Source of the DNA: Bursaphelenchus xylophilus
Taxonomy: Eukaryota; Nematoda; Chromadorea; Rhabditida; Aphelenchoididae
Length of the DNA: 64,000 nt
NCBI GenBank assembly: GCA_904066235.2
Contig: CAJFCV020000003.1
Location: 5,890,001-5,954,000 of the forward strand
Direction: 5' to 3'
This document shows, piece by piece, positions 48,003 through 60,333 of the stretch; the first letter of the stretch is position 1, and each line of letters opens with the position of its first letter. The notes under the pieces are model-generated. The model was not told the origin of the DNA, made no database searches, and saw nothing but the letters and a program-made list of their open reading frames with translations. Made by a program: the position numbers and the translations under genes.

Positions 48003-51000
48003 TCAGAGATATTGTACACGACGCACCAGAGCATCAATATCGGGGATGGAATCCTTGTCCGAGTCCTCGTTATGAGCTACACTTAAAGTGGAGCTGAAGG
48101 TGGAGTTGCTTCCACTAGGTAAAAGATTCTCTTTTTCTGTAGAAAACGGTCGGACTCCTTTGGAACTACTCGTCAACCGGAAGGAATCCTTTGAGTTTTC
48201 CAACATTGCGGATGACAGTTGAGCAAAAAGATCTACTTCATTTTGCCGGGTATCTAAAACATAAATGTAAGCGGATTATGTCACATACTTCTTTTAACAC
48301 TCCTCTTGGATCTCGAATTGGCTAGTACGTTCTCAAGCTCGTCAAGACATCCGTTTTGTATATTTAGTCTCGCTTTCTTTTCATCCGCCTTCTTGATTAT
48401 ATTCTTTGCTTGGGATGCTAGAGGAATCGTTTCCTTTGGTTTGGTCTTCATCCTAATATAAGAAGCCTAAGACAAATAATAAAATATATTAATCTAAGAC
48501 CTACTTCATACTGCCCAGCAAAGTTGGAAATATCGGTAAAAAGATTTTCCAATTTGTATTTCTTTGGGTCGTAGGAAAAGAAGACCTCCACTTCTGCTGC
48601 CTTTTCTTCCACGCTTTTCTTTAACTGAAACAGTAAGCATCATCTGAAATAGAAAACTCTTACCTCGACTAACGTATCCATAACAGCAATTCCATCAGGC
48701 AAAAACTTCGACAATTCCTCTCCCATTCTATCATATGGAACTTGTTTTATGAACTTTGCATTGTAACCAGATAATACCTTCAACCTCTTCTGTAAATCAT
48801 CCACTTGTGCCGCTTCGTGACTCAGCATTAATCGCTTGGCCTTGTAGACATGGAAAAAGTCTTTCATTGCGAATTCGGTGAACTGTCCATTCGTTTTTTT
48901 ATCAAACAAGATGACCAAGTTGTCCAAAAGTGTCGCCTTGTTGCTGACATCCTTTGTTTCCGACAACTAAAAATCGATGATAAAATGAACAGTTCTTACC
49001 TTCGTTAACAAGTTCATCGTGTATCCATACCAATCCTTGTTTTGTTTGTCATTTTTCATGAGGAAGTTTCCACAAGCTAAAACAAGGGAAACGAAATGAC
49101 CAAGGCCAAGGGAATGCATAACCTCGTCGCAAGCTTCGGCAATGATGGACAGATTACTCTTGACTTCCTGCGATATTTTAGGGAAGGATAACAACATCGA
49201 TATGGCTCTCAAACGATTCGGGAGGTCTTTCACATGGGACAGACATGCAAGCAGCTTAAGTCAAGCTCTTAAAGACATCAGCTTTACCTACCTTTTCCCC
49301 CTCAGGGGCATCTTTAAAGGCTTCTATAGGTTTCTCCCGGAGTTTCTTGAACAGCTCTGGTTCCAGAAGCTTTTCTTGGACTGCCGATAACAAATCCTCG
49401 TTCAAAACATTCATGTCCAATTCGTAGAGTGCCCGTTTAAATGCTTCGTAATCCTTTATTAGTCTGGCACTCAAAATATCTAAAAGACATATCTATTCTC
49501 ATGCCGTATCTTACCCCATTTCTTCAATTTGTTGTTGTCCTTCACAATCACCGGTTCCTTGATTTTTGCTTTGAAAACAGGTGCCTTTGACTTGGTTTCA
49601 GGTCTACCAAACTTCTCAGTTAATGTAGAATAAAACTCTTCATCCGTGAATTTCTCTTCAGTTTTCTGATACTTTGTCCATATAGAATTGTCCCGGATGT
49701 TTTTAGGGATTAACTTTAAAATGCGAACGATTAAATTTCAGCTTGTTCTTACTGTAAGTTCTTCCCACTGTGGAATTCTTCTCATCGGAAACTTTGGCAT
49801 AACCGGTCGTTTGATGAGAAGATAGCTGGGTAATGACGGCCCAACAGGCTTGGCCTTATGTCCACCATGTAAAGGAGGCGGGGGGAGTCCTTTAAGACCT
49901 CCTATGGGTGGTGGTGGGGGTGGAACAGGCCCTTTTAGTGATGGAGGAGGGGGCGGAGGAGGGGGAACCGGAGGAACCCCTCCAGTCTTAATCATATTTG
50001 GTGGCAAAGGAGGAGGAGGGGGAATATTTGAACCAGTAGGTGCTGCTTCAGGTCGCAAGTTCTTGGCATTGGGAGGTTTACTTGATGCCGGAGAATTCGC
50101 CGGTGTGTTTCCTCTCAACTTTGGTGGTGCCACATCGATCACAGTTAACGGAGGTAGCGGAATTTCCGGGTTCCGTATCTTAAAATCCAGCGTATCCAAG
50201 ATTAAAAGGAGTTCTTACATGTTCTCTAAGTTTTCCAACCTCATCATGCAATTCATTTATTTTGTTAAAGTAGGAAACCTGTTGAGCATAGGCCTCTTGC
50301 TTCTCATTAACCGCCGTTTGGAGCCTTTCATTTAGCCGTTTTAAATCTTGACTTGCATATACATCATTTACCAAACGTCCTGAAAGAAAACATACAAAAA
50401 ACAAAATAAAAGTTAATGCCATTTATGGCGCACTTCACAGTCACTTCACTCCTAAAGCTGAAAATTTTTTGTGGGGTTAAGGTAACGGAGGTACTGTAAC
50501 TTTTGTTTCAAAAAGACGGGGACTTTCAGAAAAATTTACTTCGCATTGAAAAGTTATGGCGTCGTTTTTTAGGCCTATATTTTTTATGACTTTTTGGTTT
50601 ATCAAGCATTTCTCATGAACGGCTTGGCCTCAGGCCACAAGTAATATATGTCTGTGTAGACCTGTGAAAACCCTTTGCAAACGACAGTAACGACTTTTCT
50701 GCGTTGGAAATTTTTGAAAATTCCCAATTACAGCACACCCACGTTACCGTAACACACCACCAATTTATCACCCGCAGAAATGATGTCACTGTAAACTGTG
50801 GTATTTAATCACTTAAGATCGCACGCATGGACGAAGTGTTAATGAGTGGAAACGTACCAAAGTTGGATGGTCGAATATCCCTCTCGTTCTTTGTTGGTTC
50901 ATCTTTGTAGGACAAGAAAGAAATGAAGTTTCGTAGAGCAAGAAGGTAATCAAAGCTGAAAGCGTTTCAAGCCCTGTAAAATGACCTACTCAGGCGTTGA

Positions 51001-52403
51001 TTTATCCATAAGCATCAATAGTCTCGTCAAGATATCATACCATATAAATTCACATTTTGTCTTCGCAAACTTTTTACAAAGCTTATTCAGTAACTCCTCC
51101 GGTTCCGAACAAAACTTAGAGCTTTTTGATGTCTCATGGCAAACCAGATCTTCAGAATCGGCCTTCATCGTATCATGAAAGTGATCCAGCTCTCGTCGAA
51201 GTTCGGGAAGATCTTTGGCTACTTTCTCAACTTCCTACAGTGAATAGTGATTTCTTTCAGACTGTAAACTTACTCTCATAAGAGGTTGCAGACCAGCATG
51301 GATTAATTCTTGTCTCATAATAACCCTGTGCCTGTAATCTTTGGGGATCGACAACAACTGGTTAATAAACTCGAAAGTTCTAAACTAAAATTAAAAGGTA
51401 TAAGGTAGTGTAACGACTTACCATAGTGTTGGCACTGGCATATTTAAGAGAAGAAATGATCGGACAGAACCTACAAATCTTTCGACTCCGTTCGAATGCA
51501 TCGAAGCCAGAAATCAAGAGTTCCACTCTAAAAAATAACGTAATTCAAAAAACAAATTATCTATTATTCATACCCACTAATTTTGCAAAATTTATGGACG
51601 ACGAACGAGACATTGAAAAATCTGAATATTTCGGCTTTTACAGAATCCAGAGCCTTTTCGTTGACCTGATTGAGGACATGTAGCATATCAATTAACTTCA
51701 TAAACAATCCCAATCCAGAATTCAAACATTGTTTTAAACCACGCTAAAACCTGAGATAATTTTTTGGCAACATCAACCTACATCGGTGTTCATCAAGGCC
51801 CTCAGGCATTTGACAACCTCGGGAATAGTGGCGACAAGATTCAAATACTGATCCTTGTCCCGGGCACCTTGAAGACATCGTTCCAGGTTTTGCGTACACC
51901 ATGTTAAGACAGTCATCAGGCATACATGACCACCAGCATCACAAAACCAATCTATCCATTCGATTGTGGCCGTTCCAATTCGGACTCTAAGAGTAACCAA
52001 CTTTTGGGCAGCTTGAGCTCCGTATTTCTCGTTGGTAATATTCATTAAATTGTCCATTGCCGCGTTGACGTCCTGACAGAATGACTCATTCGAAGAGCTC
52101 TTACCTCTTTGCTACCAGAATCCACATCCGCAGAAAGCTTGATCAAAAACTCTTCTTTCTTTTTCCTATCCATATTATCCAGCTTAACTTTATCTTGAAG
52201 ATTCCGATTCACCTAAAAATAAGAATAAATACCCAAAAAATAACCTACCAAAGAAATTTTAAGTCGACTGTCAAGTTCATTGTCGGTCAGATGTTTTAAC
52301 TGCTGTAAAGATTAAATACAGGTCTCAAAAACAACAAAAAACAATATATAATATTAATTACCTTTTTGAGGGGCTTATCTGGCCCTTTACTTTTACCGCC
52401 CAT
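48003..52403 (-). CDS. cyk-1: Diaphanous-class formin (CYK-1-like)
   Basis: Rho-regulated actin nucleator/elongator for the contractile ring. Eighteen exons (minus): 52403-52362, 52302-52249, 52212-52105, 52072-51782, 51743-51574, 51527-51422, 51384-51274, 51234-50990, 50955-50858, 50379-50219, 50178-49753, 49713-49515, 49479-49292, 49254-49000, 48966-48664, 48624-48505, 48466-48289 and 48253-48003; 1101 residues. Parts: basic N-terminus, GBD/FH3 armadillo region (ATIPEVVKCLRALMNTD), coiled coil (exon 10), poly-proline FH1 (VPPVPPPPPPPP), FH2 (PNRLRAISMLLSFPK, FFSYDPKKYKLENLFTDISN) and a C-terminal VDLFAQLSSAML resembling the DAD autoinhibitory helix. FH2 resembles Diaphanous more than DAAM or FMNL. 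Several acceptors are AAG. Probable first gene of the operon. Confidence 0.85.
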
Positions 52404-53506
52404 CCCCCCGATTGAAAAAAATCGAAAGCGGAATTGATTTGAATGGGTATTCCTTGCTCCTTCTAACCATCAAACGGCGTCCAATTGAATTATTTTGGAA
52501 CGATGGGAAGGCCAATCGGAATGCGGAGACAATGGCGGTCACTTTATATCTCCAAGTAAAATTTTTTTTTCTCTCGCAAAAAAATAAAAAAGTCATGAAT
52601 TCAAATCCCGAAATTGTGCAATTCGATAATTCCTGTTTTCGTTGCGGGAGCAAAAACTAATGTTTTCTAACAATGACAATGTTTAGCGGAACGCGTTTCC
52701 GTTAAACATTCTTCCGGAAAATGGTTTTGGGACTTGTTTTTGTAAACTAGTCGAAGCCTCTAGCACGACTGGAACAATATTCATGATTTTTGTCATCTGT
52801 TGTGGAGCCTTAAGAGTCTAAATTCAGTTTTGCTTATTTTCTCGAAAATTTTAATCAGCCTGTCGGTAAAATAGTGGCGGGTCGTCGCAACAAAATGTTT
52901 CGCCTCGTCGAAAAAAGGTGCAGTCGAATTTCCAGCTGCGGCGATTCCAAGGCGCGACGATCCGCCTTCCCGGTAGACTGCTAAATTTTCAGTGTTTTTT
53001 TCTGGATTCTGAAACTAGAGCTCATTGCGGTTCGAATGAGCATAAAAAATCCAAAACCTGATTCGACACGGTTGCCAACATGCATTTTGCATTGTGCTAT
53101 CGAGTGGTACCATTTTTTGAAAGTTATGCACTCTTAAAATCCATGAATAAACAAAAATTGAAATTTTGTAGGATAAATAAATCGTTGCAGAGAGATAATA
53201 TAATGGTAAGAACTTCTCCTAGCGACAGCTAGCAACTCGTCCTAGCTTATATTCCCTATTGCAATATTCGCTTACTTAATACAAACGTTTGCATTTACAA
53301 GAACAGACTGACAGTAGGATTCCGGCGAAATAAATTCCTGGGAATATTCCCGTAAATTTTAGTCGCGCGAATCAAGAATATCACTTCTTCAACTACTTCT
53401 CTTGTTATTCATCTGGTAATCATAATTTCCTCAAAACTTGACTCCTTCGATAAAACACCCAAAAATTGTAATTTTTATACAAACAAAACAACGAAATCTC
53501 GAGAAA
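52404..53506. other. Intergenic, 5' of formin and 3' of dph-1
   Basis: About 1.1 kb without a recognisable gene; includes MITE copy 3 (52853-52984). The formin promoter, and so the promoter of the putative operon, should lie close to 52404. Confidence 0.45.
52853..52984. mobile_element. MITE, TATCAGTCTGTCGGG family, copy 3 (degenerate)
   Basis: AATCAGCCTGTCGGTAAAAT at the left and CCCGGTAGACTGCTAA at the right are degraded versions of the family ends. The interior GTGGCGGGTCGTCGCAACAA and TTTCGCCTCGTCGAAAAAAG closely match copy 2 read on its reverse strand. Confidence 0.75.
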
Positions 53507-54809
53507 TCAGCTGAGTGGGATGCGGCGGCGTCGCGCTCGTTGAGGCCGGTAGGTGGAGTGGTTGTTAGTCCATGGACCCAAGGAGTCAAAGGCATAGAAA
53601 TCCATGGGGTATGTTTTGTCAGCTACTTCAACGTAATTCAACGCCCATGAAAGTTCGAATGGTGTAAGAAGAGGCCTTTCAAACGACATACCCCAATCAA
53701 TTGACAAACGAGGACAAGCGACTTGGGCCCAGCTAAAAATAACCTTTCTTAAACGAGCACTACCTTACCATTCTACCTGATTAAACAACTTGAGCTTTGG
53801 GGAAAAGATTTCTGACATCAGGATTCTGACGAACTTGAGGTCTTTCTCCTTCAGCTTGTTTTCCATATCATTAAAGATTTTGGCATTTCCCTGACGTCCT
53901 AAAGTTCCCTGAATAATCCCAAAAACTTTGGATAATCGGGCAATGCGAACGGCTTCTTTCCTTCGCTCTAACATCATATCAAATCCATATTCTTCTGCAG
54001 ATAATATCCTACTGTAAGGGTTATATTGAAGTGCTTTGATCCTAGGGTTTTGAATCATAATTGATTCCAAGTGGAACCTTCCATCTCCAACATATCTGAA
54101 GCCATAATACACAAGAAAGTTGCTTACAGGATGTAATCAGTATCCTCAGAAAGCTTCGGAGAAGTACATCCAAGAATTTCACCAGGGCTTAGAGGACTGC
54201 ATTGAGGGACATAAACAGAGAAGTTCATCGATTCTAACTGCTTTTTTAACGCCTGAACAACAACTTTAAATTAAATCTCTAAACATACATTCAATGAAGT
54301 AACAAACTGCACAGTGCTCACTAATGCCATCTTCTTTTCCTTCTCAACATTGGCCACCACCGAGTCAATGGCGTGACTGAGATTGATGTTTATATTCACA
54401 AATATATACAACAGATGTATTCCCTGTGTGTCTTGAATGGGAACGAGGCAACTATGACCATAATGAACTAACAAAGTGCATCCCAATGCACGGGCAGTAT
54501 AATCATCAACACAACAGGCACCATAAGTAACATCACCCATGATGAAAACTTCACATCCCGTGTGTTTCGTCAATATATCACTTATGATACATGCATACAG
54601 CAGCAAACCCTCTGGTAGCTGCAACGCCACATATTTTGATCCTGTTGTCCTTATCTTCCATATTGTTTTAGGAATTTCAAAAGTGTAATTCTTTGGCAAC
54701 TAAAAAATACATCGAGTAGCAGAAACAAACTCACCAAGGAAATGTCTTTTAGGAGAATAGGGTCGTCTGAAATAGCGTCAAGTTCTTCTCTTAATTTGGC
54801 GTGTGCCAT
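53507..54809 (-). CDS. dph-1: Diphthamide biosynthesis protein 1 (2-(3-amino-3-carboxypropyl)histidine synthase subunit)
   Basis: With DPH2 it catalyses the first step of diphthamide formation on eEF2, using SAM and a [4Fe-4S] cluster. Exons (minus): 54809-54735, 54699-54289, 54252-54128, 54095-53769 and 53732-53507; 387 residues. Motifs: [46 protein letters not shown] (first cluster Cys), [14 protein letters not shown] (second), [31 protein letters not shown] (third) and YPMDFYA with [10 protein letters not shown]. All three cluster cysteines are present. The frame is open above the chosen ATG to an acceptor at about 54884, so a longer N-terminus cannot be excluded. Confidence 0.94.
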
Positions 54810-55199
54810 TGGTTTACGGAATTTTACGCCGCTCAAAAAAGGTCCGCTGCACGTCAATCCAGCGCGCGCCAATTTATTTTCTTCTACAAAAAATCAAAAA
54901 AATAATTCGTGTCAAGTGTCTCCCTGGCCCGTTTGGTCAACTGTTTCCCTCCGCTTAAAACCTACCGTATACGGTTAATCATCGCATAAATGGATAAATA
55001 CTGTGTTTCGTAGCTATCTAAAAACAAAAATACCTTTAAAAAAACCAATTGTGTCTTGACATTATTTTCATTAACAAGCCCAATTTTCGTTTTGAGATTC
55101 TGGATTTTAACTATTCCGGGCCGGTCCGAAATTTCCCGGAAGCCATGTCTATTTTTCCCGAAAAGTTTTTTTCTAGAGAAAAAGAGAACAAAAAATCAA

Positions 55200-55390
55200 T
55201 TTTTTCCGCACGAAACTGGCAATGTTATGGCCAAAAAGCGGTTTTCTCTCTAACCGCTCTCCGCGTTAAGCGTACTCTCTCGGCGGTAAAGATGGTTCAA
55301 TATCTCGGTGACGCTTGCAAAGCGCGAGCTAAAACTCTCAGGAATTCATATTTAGTTAATGCCCCACGTGTGTGCAAAATTCTTCGACAC
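55200..55390. repeat. Dispersed repeat, copy A
   Basis: GCGTACTCTCTCGG at about 55269, TTCAATATCTCGG and GCGCGAGCTAAAACTCTCAG are shared in the same order with 62280-62355. Identity by eye is about 75-80 percent with small indels. No coding sense or terminal repeat was found. Confidence 0.6.
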
Positions 55391-55649
55391 GCATTTCTCG
55401 TTTGGATAGTTAGTCTAATTTTGTGGTTCAAAAAACGGGTAGCAAACATTATAAATAAAGCCGCAGTCGTTAATTATTTTTACCGAAACGCTTCCTTTTA
55501 TCATAATAACAAACAAAATAATACAAAAGTAGGCAAACATGAGATCCATTTGAGAATAACAAAATATACCGACACCGTACGAAGTTTACAATCACAGAAA
55601 CACCCGTCAATAGACAATCCGATATGAATAAGACAACGTTACAGTAAAG

Positions 55650-56302
55650 TACAGGGTGACAAAAAATGCTTATTTAACATGTTTTTTGAATGTCAAACAG
55701 AGGGACCTCGATTTGGACCAGTTTCGGTATGAAAAAGGACAGTGTGATGCTAAATTGCTCGGTGTAGCAGAATCTGTGGAAGATGACGGAAACTCGAGCG
55801 TCGCGCGATGCGAGATGATCCTGTTTGCAGACTGAGAAGTCTACGTGGACTCAGCATCTTGGCAATGCATTTGACGTTCCAAAAGGATTCCGCCCTGACT
55901 TACAAAACAAAAAAAGACTCAAGGAAAAGGCTACGAATGGGACCGATTTCTCCGATTTTATTCCGTCTGCGAAATGACCGCTACTCGCCCGACCTGAATC
56001 CGATGGACTATATTATTTCAATTGGGGGCCAGCATCTATACTATACGCCACAAAAGGTTGGGGTCGCTGAGTAATCGTTACACCAACAACGGGGCTTTTC
56101 CCAAAAAAAATTGCGGCGGATCGCCCAAAATTTTAAGTCACATTTGGACCGCTGTATCTAGTGGAAGGCACTTTGAAACTGGTTAGATATATATGGTTAC
56201 TAGAGCTCTATGTTACTGATATTGATCGTTGCTCTGTGTAAAATTGGGTTGTCAAATAAAACATAGCTATAAATATGAGTGGCATTTTTTTGTCATCCTG
56301 TA
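55650..56302 (+). mobile_element. Decayed mariner/Tc1-like transposon
   Basis: Inverted ends TACAGGGTGACAAAAAATGC (left) and GCATTTTTTTGTCATCCTGTA (right), with TA at both borders as in Tc1/mariner insertions. The interior (55808-56074) keeps a fragment of the transposase catalytic region, including FQKDSALTYK and the signature YSPDLNPMDY. The element is about 650 bp, roughly half an intact mariner, with no full-length frame. It is dead but could be mobilised in trans only if its ends are still recognised. Confidence 0.8.
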
Positions 56303-56441
56303 TTAACTGCAAGAGGGAAACCTAAAGAAACTATGCAATCTCCTAAAGCCCTTGAAATTTTGTTATGAAAGAGTTCCACTTTCAAAGGTCTTGGTAAGTC
56401 CACGAAGCAAGTCGCCTGAGATTCCAATAAAGAAAGGTCTC

Positions 56442-58674
56442 CTATGATGGTTTTGAAGGCTCAGTTTTCGGTTTAAACCGGGTCGAACGTTGCATCCAGA
56501 AGGTGACAGTGAAGATGGCATCGCCTAAAGCCGATGATGAGCATTCTAAATCGAACTTCATATCACGCAATCGACGCAAAAAGCCCTGCTCTTGCAGTTC
56601 CAGCTCATTTCGGGCCATTGTATTTGCCAGTAAGGCCTGCTCAGCTAGTCTTGAATAGGCATTCTCCTCCATCATACACTTATAAAGAACTCTAGGGATC
56701 GTAACCTAAACAGATATTTAAAGAAGGAAATCTATTAATACCGTATCAGATGCAGCCATCTGGCTTACAAGATTTTTATTGTTATCGGTGACCAGGCGTT
56801 CCAGGAAATCGCTGTCTAGTATTTCGCCATCTTCCAAGTGACCAGTTGGTCGAAGGATTTCTTCGTAAACTTTCAGGAAGGCACGTCTTTTCTTAGAAGG
56901 CTGTAAAGAGATTGACAGAATGTAACGAAAGAAGTAACATGGTCTTACATTATAGTTTTCTTGATATAACTTCGTGCATACAAGAGCCTCCGCTAAACAC
57001 AAAAGTCCTTTGACAATATGCTTGTTCTTCGGTAATGCTGAATGGCCATTGAAAAGTTTCCCGGTGACGGATCTAAATTTTGTGTGAAAAGAATACGCAT
57101 GCCTTAATTATTACCTTAACAAGGCCAGTGCCTGACGAAGATCACTTTCTGTCGTCGTATGACTTGGTGACAACGAATATAACAGCAATCCTATCGAATA
57201 CAAAGACCGAGTCATACATCCAAGAGATATTACATTTGGCGGAATACTACGAATGAACTGACGGACCGATGACAACAGCTCTTGATGGTTAGGGATCTTC
57301 CTTCTGTTCATAAATACACATTGATCAGGCAGGTCCATCCTGCTGGGACAAGGAAAATCGTATCCTTCATATTCGCCAATGGCAAAACTCGGAGGTTTTA
57401 TAACCCTGAAGGTGGGCTTGTTCGAGTTGAGGCGACTACTTGGACGAAGATCAGGCGTCGACACATTTCTCTCAGATGCACATGGCTTTACATCCAATTT
57501 CACTGGCTTCTCGAGCGGTCGCTTTTCAGGACTCTTGGTTCTCGACTTTGATTTCTCTTTATCGTCATGACTGGGTCGGTAATCCTTTGAACTGCTCTTC
57601 TTCTCCGACCTATCTCTGTGCTTGTTGTCTCGATCGTTACTTCTTTGTTCGAACTTTTTATCTAAACCGAAACATTAAATAAAAACCAAAAATTTACTCT
57701 TATCCGACTTTGAGTCTGTGGATTTGCCCTTATGATCTCTTTGTTTTCTTCCAAAGTCTGCCGTTTCAGCAGCTAATTTAGGCATTTTCTTCGGTGGTGA
57801 GTGATTTCTCGAACTCTTTCGATCTTCACCAAATCTGTCTATAGCAGAATCCCGCCTTGATTCTAGGTCGCTCAAATGTGCTGGCAACTCAAGCTTCACT
57901 TTCTTCACGGCCGCGCTTTCGACCATTGCCCCTGAATCACTGAATTCTGGGAGCCTTTGGTTGTCTACGCATCTCTGTTTTACAGAAAACTGAACATATT
58001 GCATCTCACTAGAGCCAATCTACCTACCTTAATATTTTCTTGTTCTGGGGATTTGGGGGAACTCTTCAAAGTTGCCGAATTCAACGGTGATACTGGCTTT
58101 TCCAGCAATGACATCACGTCGACGATGCCCTCAACCGACATTCCATTCTTTCGAATTTCGTAGCTGCCATCCCCTTTGATTTTGTCCTAAAGACTTATAG
58201 ATATAGATGGAAAAATTACATTATCAATCTTCTCCGGCAGTGATCTCATTTTTCCATTCTGATTGGGTCTTCCAGAATCGATGCGTTCAATTAATGGAGG
58301 GATATCAGTCATCTCCTAAGAAATGCAGTATTAAATCATTTGGCGACATACTTCAATAATTTTTTCCACTTCTTTCAGAATCACAGGGTTTGTGTTGGAC
58401 TTTGCATTGTGCGGATTATCATCGTTATAGGAGTATTCTTGGAGATTTCCCAAAGCAATCCCTTCTGGTTGCTTCCCATTGAAGTCGTTAAACGACCCAA
58501 GAACATCTACATTTTCTACTTAATTAATGAATAAGCGAACTCACTTCTAAGTTCATTAACAATGAAGGCGGTCTTCTCATCTGTGGAATTAAGGTGTGTC
58601 CTTAGATGCGTCATACACTAATATTTATCTTACCATTTCTGTCGAATATCCCTCCGTGCATTCTCAGAAGTCAT
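56442..58674 (-). CDS. Putative AF4/FMR2 (AFF)-family nuclear protein
   Basis: Exons (minus): 58674-58634, 58600-58545, 58515-58352, 58315-58220, 58186-58028, 57989-57698, 57661-57115, 57072-56949, 56900-56742 and 56705-56442, joining in frame to 633 residues. The N-terminal and middle parts are polar and disordered, rich in Ser, Lys, Asp and Arg (RDNKHRDRSEKKSSSKD), as in transcription-elongation scaffolds. The C-terminal third is helical: SLYSIGLLLYSLS, GLLCLAEALVCTKLY and MAASDTVTIPRVLYKC with SRLAEQALLAN. It resembles the AFF C-terminal homology domain, where VTIPQRIHQMA and a following WEMAD segment are conserved. C. elegans affl-2 is the likely counterpart, also on chromosome III as I recall. 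Structure is well supported; family identity is tentative. Confidence 0.6.
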
Positions 58675-60333
58675 TTGTCCGAACCCAACAACGCATCACC
58701 CAAATAACCAAAAACTGAAAGGGAGAGTTATAATACTTCAAAGATCGATTGATTGCTGCTTGATCTAAAAGAATCTTTCTTGATTTACCCAACCTTCTTG
58801 GGTTTGCGGCATTCAGAAAAAACTTCTGTTCGCGGGTCGCGCCCGAGCTTTATCGACATTATAAAAAAGGTGCTGATTGACAGGTAAAAATTGCGTATAC
58901 GTATATCCCATTTCCTTTTTTCTGCAATCTGACTCAAAACTTGGTAAAACCCACAGCGTCAAATTCTGTTACTATAAATAAGCCGGCAAAAAGGCGAAAT
59001 TAAAAGAACTGCACATAACCAGGGGTACGGACCGGACCGGCCCGGGCCGAAAAATGGAAATTTGAAAACGAACCGTGCCTGAATTTGACGGGCCGAGTCT
59101 CTCAATAAAAACGTTTACTAGTCTATAGATCCATTTTAGACATTCGCTGTCCAAATATAGAGAACTCGTAGTAACGTATTACATGTATTAATGTTTCTCT
59201 TTACTTATTATTGCTTCACAGGTTTTGCGGGAGACTCGAGCAAGCTGTGCACAAAAAGCAAGATGTTACGGTAGAGACGTGATATACCTACCACATTTAT
59301 TTAGTAAATCCTGTATTAAAATGGGCAGGTCAATTTTTTTATTTTTGTCTTACTGTAGGTATACTGTACATTTTAATAATTTTCGTTGCTCTTCGTTCAG
59401 CAATTCAGGATAAGTGCCGAGGGTTGAAAAAAATTACAGTGGTAGCCGTAGCCGACACGATTTTTTTCTGAAATTGAATCTAGTTTTTGAGAAAAAAATC
59501 AAGCTACTTTCCAAACTTCCAAAAAAATCTTGAATAACTAAAATAAGAAAAGCGACAAAGACAAAAGTTATACGGCCCTAGGGTAAGGTTATAATGGAGC
59601 TAAATTCTGTCCCGATATCTCACGCGTACAACTTTGCCACAAAAGAAGTTCTGTAAGCCAAAAATAAAAAATTTGACCTGCCCATTTTAACACATGAGTT
59701 ACTAAATAACTATGGTAGGCTTATAACGTGTCTACTGTAACATTTTATTTTTTGTGGAGGTTCAAAGGAATTTTCTCCGGCCTATAAAATTTTGAAACGG
59801 GTGCCGGGCCCCGGGCCTGAGCAAAACAAGTACTTTACAATGAAAACGTTTAACGATCAAATATTTCGCAGACAGATTTAGAATTTTTCCCCTTTCGTCT
59901 TCCGACTCAACTGCAGCTGCAACTGGCTAACTAGTTTTCGACCTCAAAACCAAGTTTTGAACAGGGAAAAAAAACAAATTATGACAAAATGTCAACATTC
60001 ATTGATTTTTTATGACCAAATTCCTCTTTTTTTTACATTTTTTAAATGTAAAAGTCTTTTGGAAATTCCCATAAATACTCGAAAATACCTGACTTCGCGG
60101 GTATTTGGGTATATACCCCGTCCGAACCCTACCTGCAGGTAATACCTGTGGCTAGACATTTCTCGTTTATTAGGATACTAGTTGACTCTTGGGTCAACTG
60201 TGCTCATAATTGTTTGCATACGGCAAAAAGGGGAAGGGAATTCAGATCTTTTTTCTTTTGTGTCTGAAGGGGCATCTGGACGATTATTTGTCAGTTCGTT
60301 CTTCTCTCGTTCTGTTAGTTGTTCTAAAAAGGG
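58675..60333. other. Divergent intergenic region, AFF-like / stim-1, with repeats
   Basis: About 1.66 kb with no gene. Holds a GC-rich hAT-like fragment near 59018-59100, a long inverted-repeat element (59262-59743), another GGGCCCCGGGCC patch near 59800 and a partial hAT-MITE end at 60107-60131. Promoters for both genes must be at the edges; TTCAG at about 60241-60245 may be an acceptor in the stim-1 leader. Confidence 0.5.
59262..59743. mobile_element. Inverted-repeat element, about 90 bp arms (482 bp)
   Basis: The left arm (59262-59352) starts ATGTTACGGTAGAGACGT and contains AAAATGGGCAGGTCAA; the right arm (59653-59743) carries TTGACCTGCCCATTTT and ends ACGTGTCTACTGTAACAT. Complementarity runs the whole arm with scattered mismatches. 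The inner CTTACTGTAGGTATACTGT resembles 32650, so it may share ancestry with the element at 32579-33658. No coding region. Confidence 0.7.

Larger units (their letters stand above)
54810..56441. other. Repeat-containing gap between dph-1 and AFF-like gene
   Basis: Contains a dispersed repeat (about 55200-55390, related to 62205-62400) and a decayed mariner element (55650-56302). The 192-codon + frame at 55049-55627 spans this repeat, begins outside any recognisable gene and has no known domain; not called. CCGGGCCGGTCC-type sequence near 55118 recalls the hAT-like GC-rich repeats. Confidence 0.5.

Noticed and set aside
49850..50335. 161-codon Gly-rich + frame
   Set aside because: It is the antisense of the formin poly-proline FH1 region.
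55049..55627. 192-codon + frame
   Set aside because: It crosses a dispersed repeat, lacks known motifs and has no intron or acceptor context; not a gene.
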